A DNA stretch of 64,000 bases from Solirubrobacter deserti (GTDB lineage: Bacteria; Actinomycetota; Thermoleophilia; Solirubrobacterales; Solirubrobacteraceae). How positions within the stretch are numbered: position 1 is the first letter of the stretch; every line of letters begins with the position of its first letter. Below are positions 50,292 through 61,801 of this stretch, in pieces. Position numbers and translations under genes: made by a program. The stretch spans positions 1 to 64,000 of the forward strand of contig NZ_JAPCID010000027.1 in assembly GCF_027587175.1 (NCBI RefSeq), read 5' to 3'. The notes beneath the pieces were generated by a model that saw only the letters and a list, made by a program, of their open reading frames with translations, searched no databases and was not told where the DNA came from.

Positions 50292-51797
50292 TTACATCAG
50301 CGCTGCACGAAGAGCAGAGACCCGGGCCGCCGCCAGCGGGCGCCGCGGGTCGCGGAACTCGAGGTGGGTGAGCAGCCGCTTCCAGGCGGCGAGATCGTCG
50401 TGCGCGACCTGCACGTACGCCCACAGCGCCTCGGGATCCTCCGCCGTCATGACGGCCTGGCGCAGCCAGTGCTCGACCCGCTCGCGCTCGCGCGTGACGC
50501 CGGGCGCCTCGCTGCTCGGCAGCAGCGGGCCCGGGTAGGCCTCAGCCGCCGCCCGCGTGTTGCCGGCGGCGAGCAGGCCCTCCACGCGGCGCACGTCGGA
50601 CTCCACGTCGCAGGTGAGCCGGTAGCGCTCGGTGTCGATCCACGGGCCGAGGAGCTTGCGCAGCCGCGACACCTCGACCCGGACGGAGGACACGCTGCCG
50701 CCGTCCCCGTGCAGGTCCGCGCACAGGCGCTCCGCGCTCATGCCTTCCGGGTTCGCGCACAGCAGCGCGAGGATCTCCGCCAAGCGCGGCCGCAGCGTCG
50801 TGATCTGCTCGCCGGTGTCCAGCTCCGCTCGGTCGCGGCCGAGGAAGCGCAGCTTGACCAGCGGCTTGGAGACGGAGGTCACGCGCTTGGGCTCGAGCGC
50901 GTGCACGACGAACGCCTCCAGCGTCGGCGCGACCGGCTCGGCCACGGCGTGCGCGCCGGACGGCAGCGTCAGCTCGCCGCCGCCCGGCGGGATGACGAGC
51001 CGCCCGGTGAGCTTCCAGCCGCGCGGGACCGCGCCGATCGCGCGGCCCGTGGGCGTGACGAGCGCGCTGCGGTCCGGGCTGACCCGCCCGCCGTAGCGGG
51101 CCTGCAGGCGCGCGTCGCGTTCCTGCAGCGCGAGCTGGAGGCTGGCCTCGACGGCGCGCGCGGTGGCGGTCGCGACCGCGAGGCTGTGCGGATGGACGGT
51201 CTGCAGGTCGCCCGTGAGGTCGATCACGCCGATCACCTCGCCCGTGTCCGGGTCGTGGATCGGGCAGGCGCTGCACGTCCAGCGCTGGACGGGGTCGGAG
51301 AAGTGCTCGGGCCCGAAGACCTGGACGGCGTGGTCGAGCGCGAGCGCGGTGCCGATCGCGTTCGTGCCCGCACCGCCCTCGCTCCACAGCGTGCCCTCGG
51401 CGAAGTTCATGTCGCCGGCGGCCCGCAGGCGCACGTCCGCGCTGCCCTCGATGCTCATCAGCGTGCCGTCGGCGTCGCTGATCACGATCAGGTAGCCGGC
51501 CTCGTCGGCGATCGCGGACAGGCACTCGTGGATCAACGGCGAGGCCCGGTGCAGCGGGTGCTCGGAGTAGCGGTCGTGCGTCTCGCGCTCGTCGGCGACG
51601 ATCGGGGCGAGGCGCCCGCCGGTGGGGTCCACACCCGCGGCACTGCTGCGGCGCCAGGAGTCCGTGATCGCCTCGCGCACGAGCGCCGGGTCGCCGTCGT
51701 CGTCCGCCATGAAGCGCTCCCACGCGAAGCGCAGCTCCTGTGCTCTTACCAGGGGCGTGGTGCCGGCGCTGACGGCGAGCCACGAATTTTCGCCCAC
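50292..51797 (-). CDS. GAF-domain transcriptional activator with C-terminal winged helix
   Basis: 501 residues. The N-terminal part (~30-60) has DSWRRSSAAGVDP, as in AcoR-type activators; a GAF domain follows (GTLWSEGGAGTNAIGTALAL, ACPIHDPDTGEVIGVIDLTG). The C-terminal ~110 residues have an OmpR/BTAD-like winged helix (EGMSAERLCADLHGDGGS, VEVSRLRKLLGPWIDTERY). Such proteins activate monooxygenase and ketone-metabolism operons. The GTG at 51797 is a best guess; ATG 51710 would cut off conserved residues. Confidence 0.85.
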   Translation of the reverse strand: MGENSWLAVSAGTTPLVRAQELRFAWERFMADDDGDPALVREAITDSWRRSSAAGVDPTGGRLAPIVADERETHDRYSEHPLHRASPLIHECLSAIADEAGYLIVISDADGTLMSIEGSADVRLRAAGDMNFAEGTLWSEGGAGTNAIGTALALDHAVQVFGPEHFSDPVQRWTCSACPIHDPDTGEVIGVIDLTGDLQTVHPHSLAVATATARAVEASLQLALQERDARLQARYGGRVSPDRSALVTPTGRAIGAVPRGWKLTGRLVIPPGGGELTLPSGAHAVAEPVAPTLEAFVVHALEPKRVTSVSKPLVKLRFLGRDRAELDTGEQITTLRPRLAEILALLCANPEGMSAERLCADLHGDGGSVSSVRVEVSRLRKLLGPWIDTERYRLTCDVESDVRRVEGLLAAGNTRAAAEAYPGPLLPSSEAPGVTRERERVEHWLRQAVMTAEDPEALWAYVQVAHDDLAAWKRLLTHLEFRDPRRPLAAARVSALRAALM

Positions 51798-51818
51798 GAT
51801 GGTCAGGCTACAGGCGTT

Positions 51819-52583
51819 TTGCACATCCGTGGAAATCTCCAGGATGGCTGGAACGCGGGCAGGCTGGGTCGCCTGCTCGGTCCGCTCGGCTACGGTTGCG
51901 CAATCCCGCGCGCAGTCCTCGAGCTGATCGGCGTCGAGTACGCCTACACGCGCACGCCGGCGCTGCGCGGCGTCGAGCTGCACGTCGACGCGGGGGAGGT
52001 CGTGGCCGTGACCGGGCCCAGCGGGTGCGGGAAGTCCACGCTGCTGCACGTCGCGGCCGGGATCCTGCCCGCACAGCTCGGGGTGGTGCGGCTGCTCGGC
52101 TACGACCTGACCGCGCTGAGCGAGGCGCAGCGCGCGGCGCTGCGGCGGCGCGACGTCGGCGTCGTGCTGCAGTTCGGCCAGCTCGTTCCCGATCTGGCGG
52201 CGGTGGAGAACGTCGCGCTGCCGCTGCTGCTGGACGGGTGGGCGCGCGGGCGTGCGCTGCGCGCCGCCGCCGGGTGGCTGGACCGCGTGGGCATCGGGCA
52301 GGAGCGCGACACGCTCGCGGCCGAGCTCAGCGGCGGCGAGTCCCAGCGCGTGGCGGTCGCCCGGGCGCTGGTCACCGAGCCCGAGATCGTGTTCGCCGAC
52401 GAGCCCACCGGCAGCCTCGACCAGGCCGGCGGGTTCGAGCTGCTCGAGCTGCTGGTCGGCGAGGCGGGGGAGGGCGGCGTGGCCGTCGTGATCGTCACGC
52501 ACGATCGCGACGTGGCCGCCCGCGCGGATCGTGAGGTGCGGCTGCTCGACGGCCGCCTGGACATGGCGAGGTTGACGCGATGA
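51819..52583 (+). CDS. ABC transporter ATP-binding protein (LolD/MacB type)
   Basis: Walker A GPSGCGKST, signature LSGGESQRVAVARAL, Walker B IVFADEPTGSLD and H-loop VTHDRD are complete. Homology begins near LELIGVEYAYTR (~51918), but no ATG, GTG or TTG lies there in frame; the nearest is the TTG at 51819, only 21 bases from the divergent GAF gene. The true start is therefore uncertain. It overlaps the permease gene (ATGA). Confidence 0.87.
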   Translation: MHIRGNLQDGWNAGRLGRLLGPLGYGCAIPRAVLELIGVEYAYTRTPALRGVELHVDAGEVVAVTGPSGCGKSTLLHVAAGILPAQLGVVRLLGYDLTALSEAQRAALRRRDVGVVLQFGQLVPDLAAVENVALPLLLDGWARGRALRAAAGWLDRVGIGQERDTLAAELSGGESQRVAVARALVTEPEIVFADEPTGSLDQAGGFELLELLVGEAGEGGVAVVIVTHDRDVAARADREVRLLDGRLDMARLTR

Positions 52584-53882
52584 AGGTGACGACCACCATC
52601 CGGCTGGCCCGGTCCGCGGCGGACGCGGAGCGGCGTCGGACCGCGATCATCGCCGGCTCGATCGCGCTCGCCGGGCAGCTGCTGCTGTTCGCGCTGCACG
52701 TCGCGCGCGGGTCGAGCGCCGACGGCCTGGTCAGCTACGTCACCGAGGACGACCTGCAGCTCGGCGTGATCGTCGGCGCGCTGCTGCTGATCGTTCCGGT
52801 GCTGGCGCTGACCGTGCAGGCGCTGCGGACCGCGTCGGTCGCGCGCGACCAGCGCCTGGCGGCGCTGCGCCTCGCCGGGGCGACGCCCGGCCAGCTGCGC
52901 GCGATCGCGGCCGCCCAGGCGGGCTGGGCCGCGGCGCTGGGCGCCGTGCTGGCCGCGCCCGCGTACCTGGTGTTCTGGATCGCCGCGGGCGTGCTCCCAC
53001 CGTCGGGGGCCCGGCTCGTCGCCGTGCCGGATGCGGCCGACGTCGTCACTTGGCTCGCGCTGATCCCGGTGCTGACCGTCTGCGGCACGGGCGCGGGCGC
53101 GCTGTTGCGCGAGCGCGGCGGCGGGACCTCGGCGCGCCCGGGCGCCGCGAACGCGGCGGCGCTCATTGCGGGCGCGCTTCTGGTGGTGGTGAGCATGGCC
53201 AGCTACGTGGACTCCGAGAGCAACGTCGGGCTGCTGATCGCCATCGTCGGACTGCTCGTGTTCGCCTTCGCCGCCGGCCCCCGGCTCGTGCTCGCCGCCG
53301 CGCGGGCGCTCGAGCGCCGGCCGGACACCGAGTCGCTGCTCGCGGCGCGCCGGCTGCGGGCCGACCCGCGGACCGCGGGGCGCGTCGCGGCGGTGCTGAT
53401 GGTGTGCGGCGTCGCGCTCGGCTTCCAGGCGCTGTACGCGTACGAGACGCTGAACTTCGAGTACGAGTGGGCGGCACAGGATCTCGGCTTCTACGTCGGT
53501 GGATTGGGGCTGTCGGTGGCCGTGGTCGTCGCCGGCGCCGCGGTGGCCGTCTTCTCGCTCGTGCTCAACGCGATCGAGCACCTCGTCGCCGCGCGTCGCC
53601 CGCTCGCCACGCTGGCCGTCTTCGGCCTCGACGAGCGCGGGCTCGGGCGCGTGCTGGTCCGCCAGCTGCTCGCCACGGTCGTGCCGGCCGTCGCGCTCGG
53701 CGCGGCGCTCGGCAACGTGGTCCTGTTCTCGCTCATCAGCGTGGCGATCGGCGCGTGGCCGCCGGCGGACGAGCTGCTCGGTCCGGCGCTGCTCGGGCTC
53801 GCGGCGGCCGTCGTCGCCGCGCTGCTCCTCGCACTCGTCGCGCGGCTCGCGGTCCGGCTGCTGCGCCCGCTCGTGCGCGCCG

Positions 53883-55436
<1,554 letters not shown>

Positions 55437-55503
55437 GAGCGCGCGGCCCGTGAGCGTGTTGTCGTGCGGGGAGGACGTGCCTGAAGAACTACCCAGGATC
55501 GGA

Positions 55504-55941
55504 CTACGCCGTCTCAGCCATGTCCGGCGGGCCGTCGGCGGCGGCCTGCGGGTCCATCCACATGACCTGCCAGCCATGCCCTTCGAGGTCCCGGAACGCG
55601 CGGCTGTACATGAAGCCGTGGTCCTGGGCGGCGCCGTGCTCGGCGCCGCCTGCGGCCACCGCGGCGGCCACGGTCGCGTCGACGGCCTCGCGGGAATCGG
55701 CCGAGAGCGCGTACAACGCGGCGGTCGTGTTCTCGCGCGGGTCGAGGATGGCGGCGCCGTCCGTGAAGTCCGCGAAGTGCTCGTACGAGAGCCACATCAC
55801 GAACGCGGAGTCGTTGAGCGCCATGCACGCGGACTGTGGCGAGGCGAACGCGGGGTTGAAGGCGAACCCGAGCGACGTGTAGAAGGCGGTGGTGGCCTCG
55901 ATGTCCCGGACCGGGAGGTTGATGAAGATCATGCGGTTCAT
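55504..55941 (-). CDS. VOC (glyoxalase/dioxygenase-fold) family protein
   Basis: 145 residues, two beta-alpha-beta-beta-beta units: FINLPVRDIEATTAFYTSLG and the C-terminal FRDLEGHGWQVMWMDP with the family's metal-site Glu. It may be a lactoylglutathione lyase-like or antibiotic-binding protein; lying just upstream of an efflux pump, a resistance role is possible. Confidence 0.88.
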   Translation of the reverse strand: MNRMIFINLPVRDIEATTAFYTSLGFAFNPAFASPQSACMALNDSAFVMWLSYEHFADFTDGAAILDPRENTTAALYALSADSREAVDATVAAAVAAGGAEHGAAQDHGFMYSRAFRDLEGHGWQVMWMDPQAAADGPPDMAETA

Positions 55942-55980
55942 GGCGGCAAGGACGGGCCGCGTGCGCGAAACTCATCGGCC

Positions 55981-56994
55981 GTGCTGGAACTTTCTGCTGA
56001 ACGCGCCCGGCTGCTGGATTTCGCCCGCGGGTCCGTGCACCCGGAGGGCGGCTTCGGGTGGCTGCGGGTGGACGGCTCGCTCGACCTGTCGCGCCGGCGC
56101 GAGCTGTGGATCAACACGCGCATGACGTACGTGTTCGCTCGCGCGGGGGAGACCGAGCTCGTCGAGCACGGCCTGGCGGCGCTGCGCGAGGACTTCCGGG
56201 ACCCGGAGCACGGCGGCTGGTTCTCGGTCGCCGGCGAGCCGGGGGACAAGAAGGCCTACGAGCACGTGTTCGTCGTGCTCGCGGCGGCCGCCGCGGGCGA
56301 CGCCGACCTGCTCGCCGAGGCGCTTGAGGTGCTCGAGACCCGCTTCTGGGAGGAGCGCTTCGGCGCGCTGGCCGACGTGTGCTCGCGCGACTGGAGCGCG
56401 GTCGAGCCCTATCGCGGCGCGAACGCGAACATGCACGGCGTCGAGGCGATGGTGGCGACCGGCGACCCGCTGTGGGTCGAGCGGGCCTCGCGCATCACGG
56501 AGCGGTTCGTCGGCGGCGTGCGGGTGATCGAGCACTACGACCCGAGCTGGCGCCCGCTCCCGCACTACAACCGCGACGACCCGGCGCACCCGTTCCGGCC
56601 CTACGGCTCGACGCCCGGCCACGGGTTCGAGTGGGCGCGGCTCGCCCACGGGCTCGGGTTCGAGGCGGAGGCGCAGCGGCTGTTCGCGGGCGCCGTCCAC
56701 GACGGCTGGGACGGCTCAGGCTTCCTCTACACCGTCGACTTCGACGGGCGCCCGGTCGTGCGGGCCCGCTTGCACTGGGTGCTGTGCGAGGCGATCGCGG
56801 CGGCCGCCGTGCTCGGCGAGCGCGAGTTCGAGCGGGCGTGGTGGGAGCTGGCCGAGCAGCACTTCATCGACCGTGAGGGCGGCTCCTGGTGGCACGAGCT
56901 CGATACCGACAACCGTCCGGCGTCCACGATCTGGGACGGCAAGCCGGACGTCTACCACGCCCTGACCGCGGTTACGCAGGCACTTCCTTCTTGA
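55981..56994 (+). CDS. AGE-family (N-acylglucosamine 2-epimerase-like) protein
   Basis: 337 residues. LWINTRMTYVFARAGETELV, DKKAYEHVFVVLAAAAAG, NANMHGVEAMVATGDPLW, GHGFEWARLAHGLG and SWWHELDTDNRPAS are the alpha/alpha-barrel motifs with the active-site His residues. It would epimerise or isomerise a free sugar (mannose or sulfoquinovose-type). The GTG at 55981 is used. It overlaps the convergent DMT permease gene by 23 bases. Confidence 0.9.
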   Translation: MLELSAERARLLDFARGSVHPEGGFGWLRVDGSLDLSRRRELWINTRMTYVFARAGETELVEHGLAALREDFRDPEHGGWFSVAGEPGDKKAYEHVFVVLAAAAAGDADLLAEALEVLETRFWEERFGALADVCSRDWSAVEPYRGANANMHGVEAMVATGDPLWVERASRITERFVGGVRVIEHYDPSWRPLPHYNRDDPAHPFRPYGSTPGHGFEWARLAHGLGFEAEAQRLFAGAVHDGWDGSGFLYTVDFDGRPVVRARLHWVLCEAIAAAAVLGEREFERAWWELAEQHFIDREGGSWWHELDTDNRPASTIWDGKPDVYHALTAVTQALPS

Positions 56995-57835
56995 GCTCAG
57001 AGCCCGGCGGCGGGGTCATCGCCGCCGCCGTGATCACGAGCGCGAACGCGGCCAGGCGGATCAGCAGCGCGCCCGGGTCCTCGGGCAGCGGCTCCTGGAA
57101 CACGACCGGGCCGGCGGCGATCGTGAGCACGTTCGCGGTCGCGCTGGTGAGCGCGATCACCGGCACCACGGGCCCGAGCTGCAGCGACTTGGCGGAGATC
57201 AGCAGCGCGACCAGCGACCACACGACGATGATCACCGCGAACGGGTGGAAGATCGTGCTCAGGCCGAGGCCGTCGTGGCCGGTGAGCGCCTTGATCGTGA
57301 TGTCGCTACCCGCCCACAGCAGGCCCGCGGCGACTGCCAGCGCCGGCCCGTTGGTGCCGTTGCGGAACGTGAGCACGACTGCGGCGACGGTGGTCGCGAT
57401 CAGCGTGACGGCGAAGATCGCCGCGTCGTAGTCCGAGTGCGCCTCATCCGCCGTGCCCTCGAGCGTCGCGGCGAGGAAGGCCAGCCCTGCGGCCGTGAGG
57501 GCGACGCCGATCCATTCCCGCCGCGTGACCTTGTGCCCGAAGAAGCGGTCGGCCACGACCGTGATCAGCACCAGCCCGCCCGCGATCACGGATTGCACGA
57601 GGCTGATCGGCGCGAGCGCCAGCGCCGCGACGTGGAAGCCCCACGAGGTGGTCGCCACGACGCAGCCGAGCGTGTAGATCGGCGACTTGAACAGCTGGAT
57701 GGAGCTGTGGATCGGGCGCTTGGCGTCCACCAGCGGCGCCTTGATCGCCCCCTTGTGCTTGAGGAAGAAGCCGACGATCGACCCGAGCGCGGTCAACACC
57801 GCGCACAACACACCCACCTGAACCGACAGAGGCAC
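56972..57835 (-). CDS. DMT-superfamily (EamA/NIPA-like) permease
   Basis: 287 residues, about nine or ten membrane helices. GSIVGFFLKHKGAIKAP, VQSVIAGGLVLITVVADRFF and VVPVIALTSATANVLTIAAG fit the drug/metabolite transporter group, somewhat like NIPA Mg transporters. The substrate is unknown. Confidence 0.8.
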   Translation of the reverse strand: MPLSVQVGVLCAVLTALGSIVGFFLKHKGAIKAPLVDAKRPIHSSIQLFKSPIYTLGCVVATTSWGFHVAALALAPISLVQSVIAGGLVLITVVADRFFGHKVTRREWIGVALTAAGLAFLAATLEGTADEAHSDYDAAIFAVTLIATTVAAVVLTFRNGTNGPALAVAAGLLWAGSDITIKALTGHDGLGLSTIFHPFAVIIVVWSLVALLISAKSLQLGPVVPVIALTSATANVLTIAAGPVVFQEPLPEDPGALLIRLAAFALVITAAAMTPPPGSELKKEVPA

Positions 57836-57863
57836 GGCGAGACAGGGTACGAGGCGGTCCGGA

Positions 57864-58112
57864 TCAGGCCGGGTCGTCCGGCCAGCGGCCGTGCTCGGCG
57901 AAGTACTCGCGCGCGGACTCCTCCGCCTCGCGCTCCTCGTCGCCCTTCGCTCCGTAGCGGAACAGGACGTTGAGCAGCAGCAGGGCGAGGCCGGAGCCGA
58001 CGAGCATCGCCCAGCCGTCCCAGCGGATGTCGTCGTCGACGGCGAACAGCACGACGAAGCCGGCGAGGACCAGCAGGGCGGGGAGGACGTAGCGCAGGAA
58101 GGTGAGGGCCAT
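57864..58112 (-). CDS. Small two-helix membrane protein
   Basis: 82 residues: two membrane helices (YVLPALLVLAGFVVLFAV and MLVGSGLALLLLNVLFRY) and an acidic tail ending REYFAEHGRWPDDPA. The start overlaps the tctA stop by one base (TGATG), so it belongs to the tct operon. No family is recognised. Confidence 0.75.
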   Translation of the reverse strand: MALTFLRYVLPALLVLAGFVVLFAVDDDIRWDGWAMLVGSGLALLLLNVLFRYGAKGDEEREAEESAREYFAEHGRWPDDPA

Positions 58113-59620
58113 CAGTCGTCTTCACCGAACGCTAGCCGCTTCTTCAGAGCCGGCAGGTGCGGGATGACGAAGGCGGCGACCGCGAGGATCAGCAAGATGA
58201 CCGTGAGCGGCCGCGAGAAGAAGACGGAGAAGTCATCGCCGGAGGCGGTCAGCGCGCGCCGGGCCTGCGTCTCCATCAGCGGCCCGAGGATGACCCCGAG
58301 GATCACGGGCGCGATCGGGAAGTCGAAGCGGCGCATGAAGAAGCCCATCACGCCGATCGCGTACATCACCAGCACCTCGACGACGCTCCCGCTGAGCGAG
58401 TAGACGCCGAGCGTGCCGAACACCAGGATGCCCGCGTACAGCAGCGCGCGCGGGATCTCGAGCACCTTCACCCACACGCGGATCAGCGGCAGGTTCAGCG
58501 CCAGCAGCATGATGTTGCCGACGTACAGCGACGCGATCAGCGTCCACACGAGCTCGCTGTTGGTCTCGAACAGCTCCGGCCCGGGCTGCAGGTTGAAGAT
58601 CTGGAACGCGGCGAGCATGATCGCGGCGGTCGCGCTCGTCGGGATGCCCAGCGTCAGCAGCGGCACCAGCGTCCCGGAGAAGGACGCGTTGTTGGCCGCC
58701 TCCGGACCGGCGACCCCCTCGATCGCGCCCTCGCCCCACTCGCGGTCGGGCGCGAGCTTCTTCTCGGTCGCGTAGGACAGGAACGTCGGCACCTCGGCGC
58801 CGCCCGCGGGCAGCGCGCCGAACGGGAAGCCGATCCCGGCGCCGCGCACCCACGGCTTCCAGGAGCGCCGGAGGTCCTGCTTGGACAGCCACGACCCGCC
58901 CGGCTCGGTCGGCACCAGCTCGTCCGGCCGCGACCGCAGCTTGGCGGCCATGTGCAGCGCCTCGCCGACCGCGAACAGCCCGACGGCGACGATCACGATG
59001 TCGACGCCGTTGCCGAGCTGGTCGACGCTGAAGGTGAGCCGCGACTGGCCCGTCAGCTGGTCGATGCCGACGAAGCCGATCAGCAGCCCGACGCACAGCG
59101 ACGCGAAGCCCCGAACCAGCGACGAGGACGTGAGCGCCGTGACCGACGCGAACGCCAGCAGCGTCAGCGCGAAGTAGTCCTCGGCGCGGAACTTGACCGC
59201 CAGCGACGCGACCGGATCGGCCACCAGCGTCAGCGCGACGATCCCGATCGTCCCGGCCACGAACGAGCCGATCGCCGCCGTGGCCAGCGCGGCGCGCCCG
59301 CGCCCGCGTCTGGCCATCTCGAACCCCTCGATGGCCGTCGCCACCGACGCCGACTCGCCCGGCGTGTTGAGCAGGATCGACGTCGTCGAGCCGCCGTACA
59401 TGCCGCCCGCGTAGATGCCGGCGAACAGGATGAACGCGCCCACCGGGTCCTCGAAGTTGAACGTGATCGGCAGCAGCAGCGCGATCGTCAGCGCGGGCCC
59501 GATCCCCGGCAGCACACCGACCAGCGTCCCGAGCGTCACGCCCAGCGCGGCCAGCAGCAGGTTCTGCGGCGTCAGCACCGCGGCGAAGCCGTCCAGCAGG
59601 TTGGCGGCGAGCACGAGCAC
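58112..59620 (-). CDS. tctA: Tripartite tricarboxylate transporter, large membrane subunit
   Basis: 502 residues, about 12 helices. [40 protein letters not shown] and [20 protein letters not shown] are TctA signatures. With TctB and the TctC binding protein it imports di- or tricarboxylates. A GTG start lies two bases after the tctB stop. Confidence 0.95.
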   Translation of the reverse strand: MLVLAANLLDGFAAVLTPQNLLLAALGVTLGTLVGVLPGIGPALTIALLLPITFNFEDPVGAFILFAGIYAGGMYGGSTTSILLNTPGESASVATAIEGFEMARRGRGRAALATAAIGSFVAGTIGIVALTLVADPVASLAVKFRAEDYFALTLLAFASVTALTSSSLVRGFASLCVGLLIGFVGIDQLTGQSRLTFSVDQLGNGVDIVIVAVGLFAVGEALHMAAKLRSRPDELVPTEPGGSWLSKQDLRRSWKPWVRGAGIGFPFGALPAGGAEVPTFLSYATEKKLAPDREWGEGAIEGVAGPEAANNASFSGTLVPLLTLGIPTSATAAIMLAAFQIFNLQPGPELFETNSELVWTLIASLYVGNIMLLALNLPLIRVWVKVLEIPRALLYAGILVFGTLGVYSLSGSVVEVLVMYAIGVMGFFMRRFDFPIAPVILGVILGPLMETQARRALTASGDDFSVFFSRPLTVILLILAVAAFVIPHLPALKKRLAFGEDD

Positions 59621-59621
59621 G

Positions 59622-60068
59622 TCAGAGGCCCCAGGGCCCGGTCGGCAGCTGCACGTTGAGCCACTCGGAGAACACGAACGACGTCACCACGCCCAGCGCG
59701 ACGGCGATCGCGACGTCACGCACGGGCGAGCGCGAGCCGAGCAGCCACGTCGCCAGCCAGTAGAAGATCGCGGTCGCGAGCGCATAGCCGAGCAGGTCGA
59801 GCGCGAGCGCGTAGCCCACGAGCAGTGCGACCAGCAGCGCGGGCGTCGGCCAGTGCGTGCGCTCACCGGCCTCCGTCACGTGCGCCGCCAGCTTCTCGCC
59901 CGGCCGGACCAGGAACGCCAGCGCCAGCACCACGAGCGCCGCCGCCGAGACCGCGGGCGCGAGCCGCGGCCCGCTCGCCTGCCAGCCGTCGCCCACGCCC
60001 AGCGTGGCCACGAACGCGACGACGCCCAACGCCAGCAGCACGCCGCCGAAGACGCGTGCGCCGGTCAC
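59622..60068 (-). CDS. tctB: Tripartite tricarboxylate transporter, small membrane subunit
   Basis: 148 residues, four helices ([75 protein letters not shown]), as expected for TctB. The GTG overlaps the tctC stop (GTGA), which fixes the start. Confidence 0.9.
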   Translation of the reverse strand: MTGARVFGGVLLALGVVAFVATLGVGDGWQASGPRLAPAVSAAALVVLALAFLVRPGEKLAAHVTEAGERTHWPTPALLVALLVGYALALDLLGYALATAIFYWLATWLLGSRSPVRDVAIAVALGVVTSFVFSEWLNVQLPTGPWGL

Positions 60069-61066
60069 TTGCCGATGCCCAGATCCGCCACGACCTGCTG
60101 CACGCGCCGCTGCTCGCTCGCCACGAAGTCGTCGAGCTCGCGCCCCGTCTTGACGAACGGCTGCCAGTCGTAGCGCTCGACGTTCTCCTGCCACGCCGGC
60201 GACTCGAGCACCTTGGTCACGTACTCGGTGATCCGCTCGCGCTCGGCGTCCTCGAGCCCCGGCGGCGCGACCAGCATCCGCCAGTTGGTGAGCTCGAGGT
60301 CCACGCCCGCGTCCTTGATCGTCGGCGGCACCTTGCCGTCGACCTGCGCCTCCACCGGGGAGGACACGGCGAGCAGGCGCATCTTGCCCGCCTCGACCTG
60401 GTCGACGAATTCGCCCAGCCCGGAGATCCCGGCGTCCACCGAGCCGGAGAGGATCGCGGCGTTCGCTTCACCGCCGCCGGAGTGCGCGACGTAGCGCGTC
60501 CGCTTCGGGTCCACGCCGAGCACGCGGGCGATCTCGCCGAGCAGCAGCTGGTCAGCGCCGCCCGCGGACCCGCCCGCCACGCGCACCGACCCCGGATCGG
60601 CCTTCAGCGCCGCGGCGAGGTCCTCCATCGAGCGGTACTTCGAGTCGGCCGGGACGACGATCGCCTCGGCTTCGGTGATCAGCGTCGCGATCGGCGTCGT
60701 GCGCGTGATCGGCACGTCGGAGCCGTTGGTCTCGATCGCGCCGAGCATCACGAGCCCGGTCATCATCAGCTGGTACGGGTCGCCGCTCGACTTCGAGACC
60801 AGCTCGGAGAGCCCGAGCGTCCCGCCCGCGCCCTCGACGTTGAAGACCTCGACGCCCTTGTCGAGCCCCGCGTCGCGCGAGGCCTGCTGGAACGCGCGCG
60901 CGGTCGTGTCCCACCCGCCGCCCGGCGCGGCCGGCGCCATGATCTCGAGCTGGCGGGTCGGGTACGGCTGCGACGCGTCGTCGCCGCCCGAAGCTCCGCC
61001 GGGAGCGATGATCGCGACGAGCGCGAGAACGGCGAGCACGCCGCCGATGAGTGCCCTGGACCCCAC
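60065..61066 (-). CDS. tctC: Tripartite tricarboxylate transporter, substrate-binding protein
   Basis: 333 residues with an N-terminal signal or anchor (GGVLAVLALVAIIAPGGAS). LEIMAPAAPGGGWDTTARAF, TNGSDVPITRTTPIATLITE and AGGSAGGADQLLLGEIARVL match TctC. It captures the substrate outside the membrane for TctAB. Confidence 0.92.
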   Translation of the reverse strand: MGSRALIGGVLAVLALVAIIAPGGASGGDDASQPYPTRQLEIMAPAAPGGGWDTTARAFQQASRDAGLDKGVEVFNVEGAGGTLGLSELVSKSSGDPYQLMMTGLVMLGAIETNGSDVPITRTTPIATLITEAEAIVVPADSKYRSMEDLAAALKADPGSVRVAGGSAGGADQLLLGEIARVLGVDPKRTRYVAHSGGGEANAAILSGSVDAGISGLGEFVDQVEAGKMRLLAVSSPVEAQVDGKVPPTIKDAGVDLELTNWRMLVAPPGLEDAERERITEYVTKVLESPAWQENVERYDWQPFVKTGRELDDFVASEQRRVQQVVADLGIGK

Positions 61067-61085
61067 CCAGGGGGTTCAGTACCCG

Positions 61086-61715
61086 CTACTCGAGGTTCCA
61101 GATCCCGCCGGCGATCGTCGGCACGACCTCGAGCGCGAGCTGGAAGCGCTCGGGCATCTTGTCGCCGGACCGCGGGAACAGCAGGCAACCCCTCCGGGAA
61201 CGATTCGGCTCGATGAACACGATGTCGTCCAGGCCGTTCGAGCACTTGGCCTTCGCCTCGGTGTCCAGCGGCGTCGGCTTCTCGCCCGGGTACGTGATCG
61301 ACGCCATCTCCATCGGTCGGTTGTACTGCGTCACACCCGTGCCCTCGAGCTTGATGTGGACGGCCATCAGGTCGTCGCCGACCGGCTCGACCTTGGTCGG
61401 CGTGACCTTGAACCGCACGCCGATCTCCGTGCCCGTGAGCTCGATCGGCTCGCCGAGCTTGGCCTCGGCGGGTTTGGGCGGCTGGTGGTACTCGGCCTCG
61501 GCGCTCCCGAGCTCGGTGTCCGCGTGGGTGTGCGCGCCGCCGTAGTACTCCTGGACGCCGGCGGAGTAGCCCGACAGATCGAGCTCGTGCTCGTTCCCCT
61601 GCTCCTCGGCTTCGGCGACGGGCACCGGCGTCGCGGCCTCCGGCGGCTGCGAGTCGGAACCGCCACAGCCCGCGAAGGCGGTGGCGAGCACGATGGCTGA
61701 AAGCAACTTGCGCAT
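61086..61715 (-). CDS. Putative lipoprotein (DUF4352-like)
   Basis: 209 residues. The signal KLLSAIVLATAFAGC ends in a lipobox with Cys16. The rest is a beta-rich domain (IELTGTEIGVRFKVTPTKVE, DDLMAVHIKLEGTG) like secreted DUF4352-type domains. AGGAG lies 6 bases before the ATG. It is 19 bases upstream of tctC and is probably in the same transcript. Confidence 0.8.
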   Translation of the reverse strand: MRKLLSAIVLATAFAGCGGSDSQPPEAATPVPVAEAEEQGNEHELDLSGYSAGVQEYYGGAHTHADTELGSAEAEYHQPPKPAEAKLGEPIELTGTEIGVRFKVTPTKVEPVGDDLMAVHIKLEGTGVTQYNRPMEMASITYPGEKPTPLDTEAKAKCSNGLDDIVFIEPNRSRRGCLLFPRSGDKMPERFQLALEVVPTIAGGIWNLE

Positions 61716-61736
61716 CTCTGACTCCTGGAATAGCAA

Positions 61737-61765
61737 GGGAGCGCCGGTCTGAGACCGGCGCTCCC
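61737..61765. terminator. Strong 13-bp hairpin
   Basis: GGGAGCGCCGGTC and GACCGGCGCTCCC form a perfect 13-bp stem with a 3-base TGA loop, 36 bases after the TIM-barrel gene stop. TTGCTATT follows on the minus strand. It separates that gene from the lipoprotein-tct operon. Confidence 0.85.
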
Positions 61766-61801
61766 CGTTTGACCCCCTAAAGCAAGAGGTCGACTACTGG
61801 C

